13,578 bases of DNA, taken from Paratractidigestivibacter sp963649365 (GTDB lineage Bacteria; Actinomycetota; Coriobacteriia; Coriobacteriales; Atopobiaceae). Both the position numbers and the translations under genes were made by a program. This document shows, in pieces, positions 1 to 5,701 of this stretch (position 1 is its first letter; the number at the start of each line of letters is the position of its first letter). Under the pieces are notes generated by a model. The model made no database searches, had not been told where the DNA came from, and saw only the letters and a program-made list of their open reading frames with translations. The stretch lies in the NCBI GenBank assembly GCA_963649365.1, contig CAVJHQ010000065.1:1-13578 (forward strand), given 5' to 3'.

Positions 1-2
1 GT

Positions 3-62
3 TTAGGGGGACTTGCGCGCGACCTCGATGAGGGGATATCGCACGTTAAGGCCCTGGCCTAA
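3..62 (+). CDS. Possible C-terminal end of an upstream gene (partial)
   Basis: Reading from base 3 gives 19 codons ending in TAA at 60-62, with the tail LGGLARDLDEGISHVKALA. The amino-acid mix and the mostly G/C third positions look protein-like, while the other two plus frames stop at bases 4 and 29. The strong terminator at 146-179 lies 84 bases downstream, which fits a plus-strand gene ending here. The piece is too short to assign a family, and chance openness in GC-rich DNA cannot be excluded. The stop codon sits in the loop of a small hairpin (GGCCCT at 50-55, AGGGCC at 62-67). Confidence 0.25.
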   Translation, partial: LGGLARDLDEGISHVKALA

Positions 63-145
63 GGGCCGAAAGGGTTAAAGAGCGGGTCTCTTGATCAGTT
101 TTTCTAGATTGTGCTTGGAATTTTGGCTGATACAGGGGCAAAAAC

Positions 146-179
146 GCCTCGGTTGCGGAGATTCGCAGCCGAGGCTTTT
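146..179. terminator. Bidirectional rho-independent terminator
   Basis: A 12-base stem (GCCTCGGTTGCG at 146-157 with CGCAGCCGAGGC at 164-175, one G-T wobble) closes a 6-base loop. TTTT follows directly, with another TTTT a few bases on, and AAAA precedes the stem at 141-144. It can therefore stop transcripts from both sides: the plus-strand gene presumed to end at 62, and the minus-strand fumarase transcript that ends at 266. Confidence 0.78.
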
Positions 180-265
180 GCGTTTTCCCAGTTGAGCTTA
201 TATCAAGGTTTTAATTGTGCACGCAGAATCTCGAAAAAGTGTCGCCCGCTCTTTGCGAAAAGCCT

Positions 266-1666
266 CTAAACCATCTGCTCGGGATAGAAGACGGCATCGA
301 ACTCGTCTGCAGTGAGGAAGCCGAGGGCCACGCAGGCGTCCCGGAGGCTTGTGTCCTCGGCGTAAGCCTTCTTGGCGACCTTGGCGGCGTTCTCGTAGCC
401 GATGTGGGGGTTCAGCGCCGTGACCAACATGAGCGAGTTGTGTAGGTTCGCGTCCATCTTTGAGCGGTTGGCTTGTATGCCCGAGGCGCAGCGCACGTCG
501 AATGAGAGGATCGCGTCGGCCAGCAGCCCCACTGACTGCAGGAAGTTGTAGGCGATCACCGGCATGAAGACGTTGAGCTCGAAGTTGCCCTGGCTCGCCG
601 CGAAGCCGATGGTGGCGTCGTTGCCCATGACCTGCACGGCGACCATGGTGACGGCCTCGCACTGCGTCGGGTTGACCTTTCCGGGCATGATGGAGCTGCC
701 GGGCTCGTTGGCAGGAATAGTGATCTCGCCCAGGCCCAGGCGCGGACCGCTCGCGAGCCAGCGCACGTCGTTCGCGATCTTCATCATGTTCGCGGCGAGC
801 GCCTTCACAGCCCCGTGTGCGAACACGACCGCGTCCTTGCCGGAAAGCGCGCGGAACTTGTTGGGGTCGGTCACGAAGGGAAGGCCCGTCTGCTCGGCGA
901 TCTTCTCGGCAACGACCACGTCGAATCCGGCCGGCGCGTTAAGGCCCGTGCCGACCGCCGTCCCGCCGAGCGCCAGGCGATACAGGCCCGGAAGCGACGC
1001 CTCGAGCTCCTCGGACGCCCCCTCGAGCAGCGCGCGCCACCCCGAGATCTCCTGGCTGAAGGAGATGGGCACGGCATCTTGAAGGTGCGTGCGACCGCAC
1101 TTGACAACGCCGGCGTTCTCCTCCTCCAGGCGCGCGAACGTATCCGCAAGCTGCGCGACCGCGGGCAGGAGCCGCTCGCGAACGGCCACAGCCGCCGCGA
1201 TATGCATGGCCGTGGGGAAGGTGTCGTTCGAGCTCTGGCTCATGTTCGCAGAGTCGTTGGGGTGCAGCGGCTTCGGCAGCTCGACGCCTTGCTCAGCCGC
1301 TATCTGGTTGCCGCGGTTGGCGAGCACCTCGTTCATGTTCATGTTCGACTGCGTGCCCGACCCCGTCTGCCACACCACGAGCGGGAAGTTCCCGTCGAGC
1401 TTACCGGCCAGGACCTCGTCGGCGGCCGCGCAGATCATGTCCGCGGAGGCCTCGTCCATACGCCCCAGCTGGGCATTCGCCCGTGCCGCCGCCTTCTTGA
1501 GCTGCGCAAACGCGGCGATGATCTCGGGCGGCATGGTCTGCCCGCCTATGGGGAAGTTCTCGTGGCTGCGCTGGGTCTGCGCGCCCCAAAGGGCATCGGC
1601 GGGAACGCGCATCTCGCCCATCGAATCGTGCTCGATGCGATAACCCGCAAGCTCGGCGTCGCTCAT
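266..1666 (-). CDS. fumC: Class II fumarate hydratase (fumarase C)
   Basis: Iron-independent fumarase interconverting fumarate and (S)-malate in the cytoplasm, for the TCA cycle or, in anaerobes, its reductive branch. The 466 residues match the usual class II length. Visible motifs are GSGTQSNMN (102-110), SQSSNDTFPTA (143-153), GRTHLQDAVP with the conserved His194 (191-200), GTAVGTGLN (235-243) and the superfamily signature GSSIMPGKVNPTQCE (323-337), whose mobile loop carries the catalytic serine. NFELN and the C-terminal domain follow, so the gene looks intact. The ATG at 1666 is preceded by AGGAG (1672-1676) at 5 bases. It starts 51 bases after the phosphatase-CHAD gene ends on the same strand, so co-transcription is possible. 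Aspartase is the closest alternative, but the sequence reads as fumarase throughout. Confidence 0.97.
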   Translation of the reverse strand: MSDAELAGYRIEHDSMGEMRVPADALWGAQTQRSHENFPIGGQTMPPEIIAAFAQLKKAAARANAQLGRMDEASADMICAAADEVLAGKLDGNFPLVVWQTGSGTQSNMNMNEVLANRGNQIAAEQGVELPKPLHPNDSANMSQSSNDTFPTAMHIAAAVAVRERLLPAVAQLADTFARLEEENAGVVKCGRTHLQDAVPISFSQEISGWRALLEGASEELEASLPGLYRLALGGTAVGTGLNAPAGFDVVVAEKIAEQTGLPFVTDPNKFRALSGKDAVVFAHGAVKALAANMMKIANDVRWLASGPRLGLGEITIPANEPGSSIMPGKVNPTQCEAVTMVAVQVMGNDATIGFAASQGNFELNVFMPVIAYNFLQSVGLLADAILSFDVRCASGIQANRSKMDANLHNSLMLVTALNPHIGYENAAKVAKKAYAEDTSLRDACVALGFLTADEFDAVFYPEQMV

Positions 1667-1717
1667 GGCGTCTCCTTTACATCAACCGCGAATCCATCGG
1701 CCGCGCGGCGGCCCCGC

Positions 1718-3037
1718 CTACTCCGAGGCGCGCATACGGCCCGAGAAGCTCGAGCCGGCAAGAATAGCGCTCGCCACCTCGGCCTGGTCGCGCGCCACGA
1801 CGCCCAGATCGGCCCGGACGCCCCGGAAACGCGGGCTCGTCGAGTAGTAATTGGCCAGCCGCTCGTTGCGGTACGCGTCGTTCAGGGCCCCGAGCTCGCC
1901 CTGGATGCTCTCCATGTACTCGCTCGCCGCCGCGCGCTCCTCGCCGAGCACCGCGCCCAGGCAGCTCGCGACGAAGTGCATCTCTTTCGCGTCGCGCCGG
2001 GCCCTGTGGACGGCCTCGCCGTCGTGCAGGTTCAGCCCGAACAGAACGTCGTCGAGCTCAGCGAGCTCCTCGTCGAAATGCTTCTGGAAGTCCTCGGCGC
2101 GCAGGCCCTCGCCGAGCACGCGGCTCTTCCACTTGATGCTCGGCAGCTCGTCGGCAAGGTTGTGCATCCGGCGCTTGACGTGGCGCTTCTTCATAAGGTT
2201 GAGCACGCTTTCCAGCTCCAGCTGACGCTCCTTCGCGCAGGCGACGGGCAGCAGGCAGTTCTCGCCGAGCTCGCCCGACTCGACCAGCGCGTCGACGGAG
2301 TCGGAGAGGATGTCGATCTCTCGCAGCGGTGAGGTGGCGTCGATAAGGGCGCGCAGGTCGTCCGCCGTGCGGTGGCTCTGCTTCTTCGACTGCCAGGGCG
2401 CAAGAAAGAGAATGAGGGACCGCAGCCGACGCAGGCGGACGCGGAAGTCGCGCAGCGCCTCGACGCTCTCGGGCTCGGCAAGAAACGCGTCGAGGGCGTC
2501 GGCCATCTCGACGGTCATGAGCTCGACCTGGTTGTCGACCTCCGCCATGGCGTCCCAGGCGACGGCGTCGGGCCCGGCCACATACCAGCGCAGCGTTCCC
2601 TTCTCACCGGGACCCGCGGGCAGCGAAATCGCGGCGGCGGCACCCTTGTTGAAGCGAATCTCGGCACCGGTGAAGTACGCCGCGAGCTCATCCATAAAGG
2701 GGACGTGGCCGACGACGACGAGGGTCTCGGCGTCGACGTCGGCCGTGGCAAGCTCGGAGAGGAACTGCTCGACGTCCTGCTCGTAGATGGAGCGGTGCAC
2801 GTCGATGCCGCAGGCGTCGACCGCCTCGGCGACGACGCCCGCCGTCTGCAGCGCGCGCACGGCAGGGCTGCACCAGATGCTCACCTCGGGATCCTCGCCG
2901 AGCAGCGAGAAGGTGCGCGGGTACGCGATCTCGAGGGCGCGGACGCCGGCCGGCGTCAACTTGCGGTCGATGTCTCCCCCGGACGCGCTCTCGTTCTCCG
3001 TCTTTCCGTGACGCACGAGCACCAGTGTCTTGACCAT
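1718..3037 (-). CDS. Histidine phosphatase (SixA-like) fused to CHAD domain
   Basis: A two-domain protein of 439 residues. The N-terminal part (about 1-160) is a short histidine phosphatase: the phosphate-accepting motif VRHGKTE gives His10, the arginine motif CSPAVRALQTA contains Arg61, and the second catalytic histidine is in VVGHVPFMDE (His111). The C-terminal part (about 165-439) is a CHAD helical bundle. Its first arginine helix is RDFRVRLRRLRSLILFL (about 196-212) and the second repeat is marked by VHRARRDAKEMHFV. CHAD domains are known to bind inorganic polyphosphate through basic helices. The histidine that usually opens the first CHAD motif appears to be replaced (VEALRDFRV), while the second repeat keeps its VH. 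The inferred role is a phosphatase acting on, or targeted by, polyphosphate; the substrate is unknown. Start: ATG 3037 has GGGGG 5 bases upstream. An in-frame TTG at 3049 has that Shine-Dalgarno sequence inside it and is less likely. Confidence 0.88.
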   Translation of the reverse strand: MVKTLVLVRHGKTENESASGGDIDRKLTPAGVRALEIAYPRTFSLLGEDPEVSIWCSPAVRALQTAGVVAEAVDACGIDVHRSIYEQDVEQFLSELATADVDAETLVVVGHVPFMDELAAYFTGAEIRFNKGAAAAISLPAGPGEKGTLRWYVAGPDAVAWDAMAEVDNQVELMTVEMADALDAFLAEPESVEALRDFRVRLRRLRSLILFLAPWQSKKQSHRTADDLRALIDATSPLREIDILSDSVDALVESGELGENCLLPVACAKERQLELESVLNLMKKRHVKRRMHNLADELPSIKWKSRVLGEGLRAEDFQKHFDEELAELDDVLFGLNLHDGEAVHRARRDAKEMHFVASCLGAVLGEERAAASEYMESIQGELGALNDAYRNERLANYYSTSPRFRGVRADLGVVARDQAEVASAILAGSSFSGRMRASE

Positions 3038-3042
3038 GCCAA

Positions 3043-3047
3043 CCCCC
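3043..3047 (-). promoter_or_regulatory. Ribosome binding site deciding the phosphatase-CHAD start
   Basis: GGGGG on the minus strand, 5 bases before ATG 3037. It supports that ATG over the upstream in-frame TTG at 3049. Confidence 0.6.
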
Positions 3048-3203
3048 AAGATGTCAGCGGTATTCGAGGCTTTTGCGACTTCTCAGGATAACAATGCGCA
3101 CAAGGTAGGAAGGCCCATTCCGGTGAGTAACCGGGTAGACGGTCGTTGCCTAACCAAAGATTCGCGAGCTCGGGAAGAGCCGCGTCGACGCCGTCGCGCC
3201 TTC

Positions 3204-3223
3204 CAAAACCCGGGGCCCGCCCC
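3204..3223 (-). terminator. Weak terminator-like hairpin at the LysR 3' end
   Basis: On the minus strand GGGG, a four-base loop and CCCC are followed after a few G's by TTTT. The stem is only four G-C pairs and touches the regulator stop codon. The call is marginal. Confidence 0.28.
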
Positions 3224-4107
3224 TACCGCAGGCGCTCGGCCACAAGCTCCATAAAGAGACGCATCTGGGGCGTGACGACCTTGTTCTTGTGGACGACCAT
3301 CTGGTACCAGATGTCGAGCGGCTCCATCCGAACGTCCACGGGCGCGAGCCGGCCCTGCTCGACGGCCGCGGCAGTGGCCTCGGCCGGCAGGAAGGTGAGC
3401 CCGGCCGTGCTCTGCGCGAGCTGGATGAGCAGGCTCGTGTTGCCGCACTCCATGCGCGGCTCGAGCACAAGACCGCGCGCGCATACGGCCTGCTCAAGCG
3501 CCTTGCGGTACGCGACGCTGCGCTCCGTCAGGTACAGGGGCGCGGCCAGCACGCGCTCAAGCGGCACGTCCTTCTCGGCAGCGAGCGGGTTTTGCGCCGA
3601 CGCATAGAAGCCGGCGGTCCCCGGCACCTCCATGACCTTGACCCACTCGGGAAGATTCACCCGCTCGTCGAGGAAGAGGAGCACGTCGATGTCGTTGCGG
3701 CGCAGCATGGCGAACTCCTCGTCGAGAAGCCCCTGGTGCGTGCTCACACAGACCTTGGGGTACATGCGCGTGAGCTCGGAGAGCACCTCGGGCAGCGCGC
3801 TCATGAGCAGCGAGTCGAGGGCGCCCACGCGCAGGGTCCCCACGACCTCGCCCGGGGCCTGCGCGATGCGCGACGCCTCGTCGGCCGCCTGCAGCATCGT
3901 GTGCGCGACGGGCACGAGCCGCTCCCCCTCCGGCGTGAGGCGGATCCTTCTTCCCATGCGCTCGAAGAGCTCGCACCCGAGCTCGCGCTCAAGCTGCTTT
4001 ACCTGCATCGTCACGGCGGACTGCGTGTAGCCGAGCTCGTCTGCCACGCGCGTAAAGCTGCCCACCTCGGCGATGCGCGCGAACGTGCGGATGTTCCTCA
4101 GCTCCAT
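3223..4107 (-). CDS. LysR-family transcriptional regulator
   Basis: A 294-residue protein of usual LysR length. The N-terminal winged helix-turn-helix is clear: MELRNIRTFARIAEVGSF, then the recognition stretch FTRVADELGYTQSAVTMQ and KQLERELGCELFER (about 1-60). From about residue 90 the substrate-binding-like effector domain begins (GTLRVGALDSLLMSALPEVL). The effector is unknown. ATG 4107 is chosen because GGGAGG lies 4 bases upstream and LysR proteins typically begin MELR. An earlier in-frame ATG at 4122 would place that Shine-Dalgarno sequence inside the coding region. It is divergent from the EamA transporter, and a T-N11-A palindrome lies between the two, so it very probably regulates the transporter and itself. 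Confidence 0.94.
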   Translation of the reverse strand: MELRNIRTFARIAEVGSFTRVADELGYTQSAVTMQVKQLERELGCELFERMGRRIRLTPEGERLVPVAHTMLQAADEASRIAQAPGEVVGTLRVGALDSLLMSALPEVLSELTRMYPKVCVSTHQGLLDEEFAMLRRNDIDVLLFLDERVNLPEWVKVMEVPGTAGFYASAQNPLAAEKDVPLERVLAAPLYLTERSVAYRKALEQAVCARGLVLEPRMECGNTSLLIQLAQSTAGLTFLPAEATAAAVEQGRLAPVDVRMEPLDIWYQMVVHKNKVVTPQMRLFMELVAERLR

Positions 4108-4111
4108 GACG

Positions 4112-4117
4112 CCTCCC
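4112..4117 (-). promoter_or_regulatory. Ribosome binding site deciding the LysR start
   Basis: GGGAGG on the minus strand, 4 bases before ATG 4107. It directly abuts the operator palindrome, so operator and translation start nearly coincide. Confidence 0.65.
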
Positions 4118-4133
4118 ATCAATCAGATTGATG
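4117..4133. promoter_or_regulatory. Predicted LysR operator (perfect palindrome, T-N11-A)
   Basis: CATCAATC, one central A, then GATTGATG form a perfect 8+8 inverted repeat. T4119 and A4131 are separated by exactly 11 bases, the T-N11-A core of LysR-type binding sites. It lies 10 bases before the LysR start codon and about 65 bases before the likely transcription start of the divergent transporter, the usual place for the recognition site. Being so close to the regulator's own start suggests autorepression. Confidence 0.62.
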
Positions 4134-4154
4134 CAGTCCTTATCTTCTATGAAT

Positions 4155-4183
4155 TTTACTTCAGAAATCAGAGGTGCTTGAAT
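4155..4183 (+). promoter_or_regulatory. Candidate sigma-70-type promoter of the EamA transporter
   Basis: TTTACT (4155-4160), a 17-base spacer and TTGAAT (4178-4183); each hexamer matches the consensus at four of six positions. The predicted start near 4190 puts the palindrome centre (4125) at about -65. The match is weak but position and spacing fit. Confidence 0.4.
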
Positions 4184-4210
4184 GCCTCTTGGACAAAACA
4201 AGGGACAGCG

Positions 4211-4216
4211 AGGAGG
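4211..4216 (+). promoter_or_regulatory. Ribosome binding site deciding the EamA start
   Basis: AGGAGG, 8 bases before ATG 4225. It rules out the in-frame ATG at 4174, which would put this perfect Shine-Dalgarno sequence inside the gene and add a non-homologous, charged leader. Confidence 0.8.
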
Positions 4217-4224
4217 TACTCGAC

Positions 4225-5154
4225 ATGAGCAAGAAGACGCGCGGAATCCTGGCGGGAATCTCGGGGGCAAGCTTCTGGGGAATCTCGAATGTATTCATCA
4301 ACTTCTTAACGAGCAACTACGACGTGGCAGCCTCGTGGATCGGCTGCTTCCGCGTGCTCATCGCCGGCCTGGTGTTCATCGCCATCTGCCTTGCGACCTG
4401 CAAAGAAAGGCTCTTCGCCATGCTGCGCGACCGGCGCGCGATGGTGGGCGTCGTGCTCTTTGCCGTGCTCGGAATCGCCGTCTACCAGATCAGCTACATC
4501 ATGGCCATCGGCAGCACGAACGCCTCCACCGAGGCGCTGCTGACGCAGCTGAGCCTCATCTACATCATGGTCTACGCCTGCGCCCGCGACCGACGCGCCC
4601 CGATGGCGGCCGAGATCTTCGGCGTGGCGCTCGCGCTCGTCGGCGTCTTCTGCATCGCCACCAAGGGGGATCCCGCGGCGCTCATCGTCGGGCTCGGAGG
4701 CCTCGGCTGGTGCCTGCTCGACGGCGTGCTCGGGTTTCTCCACAACACGCTTCCGCTCTACGCGCTCGACCGCTACGGGTCGCTCTCCGTCAACGCCGTG
4801 GGCATGACGCTCGGAGGCCTTTTGCTCATCCCGGTCGCGCAGCCCTGGGCCGGCGCGCCCGCCCTCGACGGCATCGGTTGGGCCGCCTTCGGCGCGACGA
4901 CCCTCTGCGGCGCCATCCTCGGCTACCTGCTCGCCATGCAAGGCCTCAAGGACTCCGGGCCCATGCTTGGCAGCCTGCTTCTCGTGCTCGTGCCCATCGT
5001 GGCCACGCTCGCCAGCGCCCTTCTGCTCGGCACCGCGATCACGACGTTCGACCTTATCGGCCTTATCTGCATCGTCGCGATGATGGTCGTGATGTCGCTC
5101 GCAAAGAAGGAGCCGATGGAGAACGCCCCGCGATCCCAGGCCAAGACGGCGTAG
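4225..5154 (+). CDS. EamA/DMT-family membrane transporter
   Basis: A 309-residue integral membrane protein of the drug/metabolite transporter superfamily. Two EamA repeats of about five hydrophobic helices each are visible. The first starts RGILAGISGASFWGISNVF and includes FRVLIAGLVFIAICL, VVLFAVLGIAVYQISYI and AEIFGVALALVGVFCIAT. The second runs from about residue 152 and includes GGLGWCLLDGVLGFL, NAVGMTLGGLLLIPV, FGATTLCGAILGYLLAM, GSLLLVLVPIVATLASALLL and LIGLICIVAMMVVMSL. The short C-terminal tail is polar. The family exports or imports small metabolites such as amino acids, but this member's substrate cannot be read from sequence. It is divergent from the LysR gene, which probably controls it. 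The downstream gene is convergent, so this is a single-gene transcript. Confidence 0.93.
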   Translation: MSKKTRGILAGISGASFWGISNVFINFLTSNYDVAASWIGCFRVLIAGLVFIAICLATCKERLFAMLRDRRAMVGVVLFAVLGIAVYQISYIMAIGSTNASTEALLTQLSLIYIMVYACARDRRAPMAAEIFGVALALVGVFCIATKGDPAALIVGLGGLGWCLLDGVLGFLHNTLPLYALDRYGSLSVNAVGMTLGGLLLIPVAQPWAGAPALDGIGWAAFGATTLCGAILGYLLAMQGLKDSGPMLGSLLLVLVPIVATLASALLLGTAITTFDLIGLICIVAMMVVMSLAKKEPMENAPRSQAKTA

Positions 5155-5166
5155 CACGCAGACCGC

Positions 5167-5194
5167 GCCCCGGCGAGAAACCCGCCTAAGGGGC
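5167..5194 (+). terminator. Hairpin just after the transporter, without a T tract
   Basis: GCCCCGGCG (5167-5175) pairs with CGCC (5183-5186) and GGGGC (5190-5194), with a TAA bulge, giving nine pairs that start 12 bases after the stop codon. No T run follows, so it may be an mRNA 3' stabilising hairpin rather than an intrinsic terminator. Confidence 0.35.
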
Positions 5195-5252
5195 GGCGGC
5201 GGAGCCTTGCCAGCGCGCCTCGCAGCAGCCGGGTCGACTCCGTAGCGGGTCA

Positions 5253-5274
5253 GAAGCGAGTCCGAAGCGAGTCC
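5253..5274. repeat. Two tandem copies of an 11-base repeat
   Basis: GAAGCGAGTCC occurs twice in a row (5253-5263, 5264-5274). GAAGCC follows and runs into the first unit of the 41-base array, whose edge also reads GAAGCCCC, so the short repeat may have arisen by slippage at the array edge. Confidence 0.6.
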
Positions 5275-5554
5275 GAAGCCCCAACTACGCGCCGCCCAGC
5301 AACCAGGCCGATGCCGCCGCCCCAAAACCGCGCCGCCCAGCAACCGGGGCGACAGCAGCGCCCCAAAACCGCGCCGCCCAGCAAGATGAGATTGCTGGGC
5401 GGCGCAGTTGTGGGGCTTCTTGCCGCCCGCCGTTGCTGGGCGGCGCGGTTTCGGGGCTTCTTGCCGGACGCCGTTGCTGGGCGGCGCGGTTTCGGGGCTT
5501 CCCGCCGGGCGCCGTTGCTGGACGGCGCGGTTTCGGGGCTTCTTGCCGGAAAGG
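5275..5554. repeat. Head-to-head array of 41-base repeat units
   Basis: Seven units share a core of about 24 bases that reads TTGCTGGGCGGCGC and then roughly GGTTTCGGGG on the plus strand, separated by 17-base less conserved segments; the period is exactly 41. Units beginning at 5279, 5320 and 5361 (the last truncated) are in reverse orientation. Units at 5391/5392, 5432, 5473 and 5514 are forward. The plus-strand spacers resemble each other (CTTCTTGCCGGACGCCG type), so these are whole-unit duplications. The array sits between the convergent transporter and htpG genes. Because 41 is not a multiple of three, the reading frames open across it change phase at each unit and look like artefacts. 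I do not recognise the family; a BIME/REP-like intergenic element is the nearest concept. Confidence 0.85.
5361..5415. repeat. Central inverted repeat of the 41-base array
   Basis: At the inversion point GCGCCGCCCAGCAA (5371-5384) and TTGCTGGGCGGCGC (5392-5405) form a perfect 14-base stem around the loop GATGAGA. Pairing continues outward to about 24 bases per arm with two mismatches (5361-5370 with 5406-5415). The next outer cores can also pair, so one very long hairpin is possible. Confidence 0.8.
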
Positions 5555-5570
5555 CTTCTCTCGTTTAGAT

Positions 5571-5694
5571 TGGCCCGCCAAACGCCGGGGGCGGCCACGC
5601 CCTGAATCTCACGCGAATCGCGCAGCGAGCGAGCAAAGCGAGCGCTGAGCAGTGAGGTTCAGGGCGTGGCCGCCCCTCGGCGTTTGGCGGGCCA
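5571..5694. repeat. Long near-perfect inverted repeat (giant hairpin) 3' of htpG
   Basis: The left arm (5571-5612) and right arm (5652-5694) are reverse complements over 42/43 bases, differing by one extra base and one wobble. The outer ends read TGGCCCGCCAAACGCCG and CGGCGTTTGGCGGGCCA. The loop of 39 bases (5613-5651) is itself repetitive, with GCGAGCGAGC and AAAGCGAGCGC. It ends 7 bases before the htpG stop codon, where it would fold in the mRNA 3' end. There is no T tract on either side and no obvious target-site duplication. It could be a terminator or mRNA-stability element, or a MITE-like insertion. Confidence 0.88.
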
Positions 5695-5701
5695 GGCGGC
5701 G

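Noticed and set aside
1..145. A tRNA or riboswitch in the left-edge noncoding stretch
   Set aside because: I could find no cloverleaf or known aptamer core; only a small GGCCCT/AGGGCC hairpin is visible.
815..2332. A 505-codon plus-strand frame opposite fumC and the phosphatase-CHAD gene
   Set aside because: It crosses two genes on the other strand, is Arg/Ala/Leu-rich, has no domain, and both underlying genes are clearly real.
5275..5554. The repeat array as a CRISPR
   Set aside because: The non-core segments are only 17 bases, resemble one another, and the units invert midway. There are no cas genes nearby.
4306..5598. A 430-codon minus-strand frame opposite the EamA gene and through the repeat array
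   Set aside because: Its C-terminal part is antisense to a clear membrane protein, and its N-terminal part only translates the 41-base repeats.
5285..5648. Short Gly/Arg-rich open frames with peptide repeats such as GRRGFGAS in the array, on both strands
   Set aside because: The 41-base period shifts phase at each unit, several frames are open at once, and there is no Shine-Dalgarno sequence or homology, so these are translations of a noncoding repeat.
5571..5694. The giant inverted repeat as a complete insertion sequence
   Set aside because: There is no room for a transposase and no target-site duplication that I can see. A non-autonomous element remains possible and is listed as a finding.
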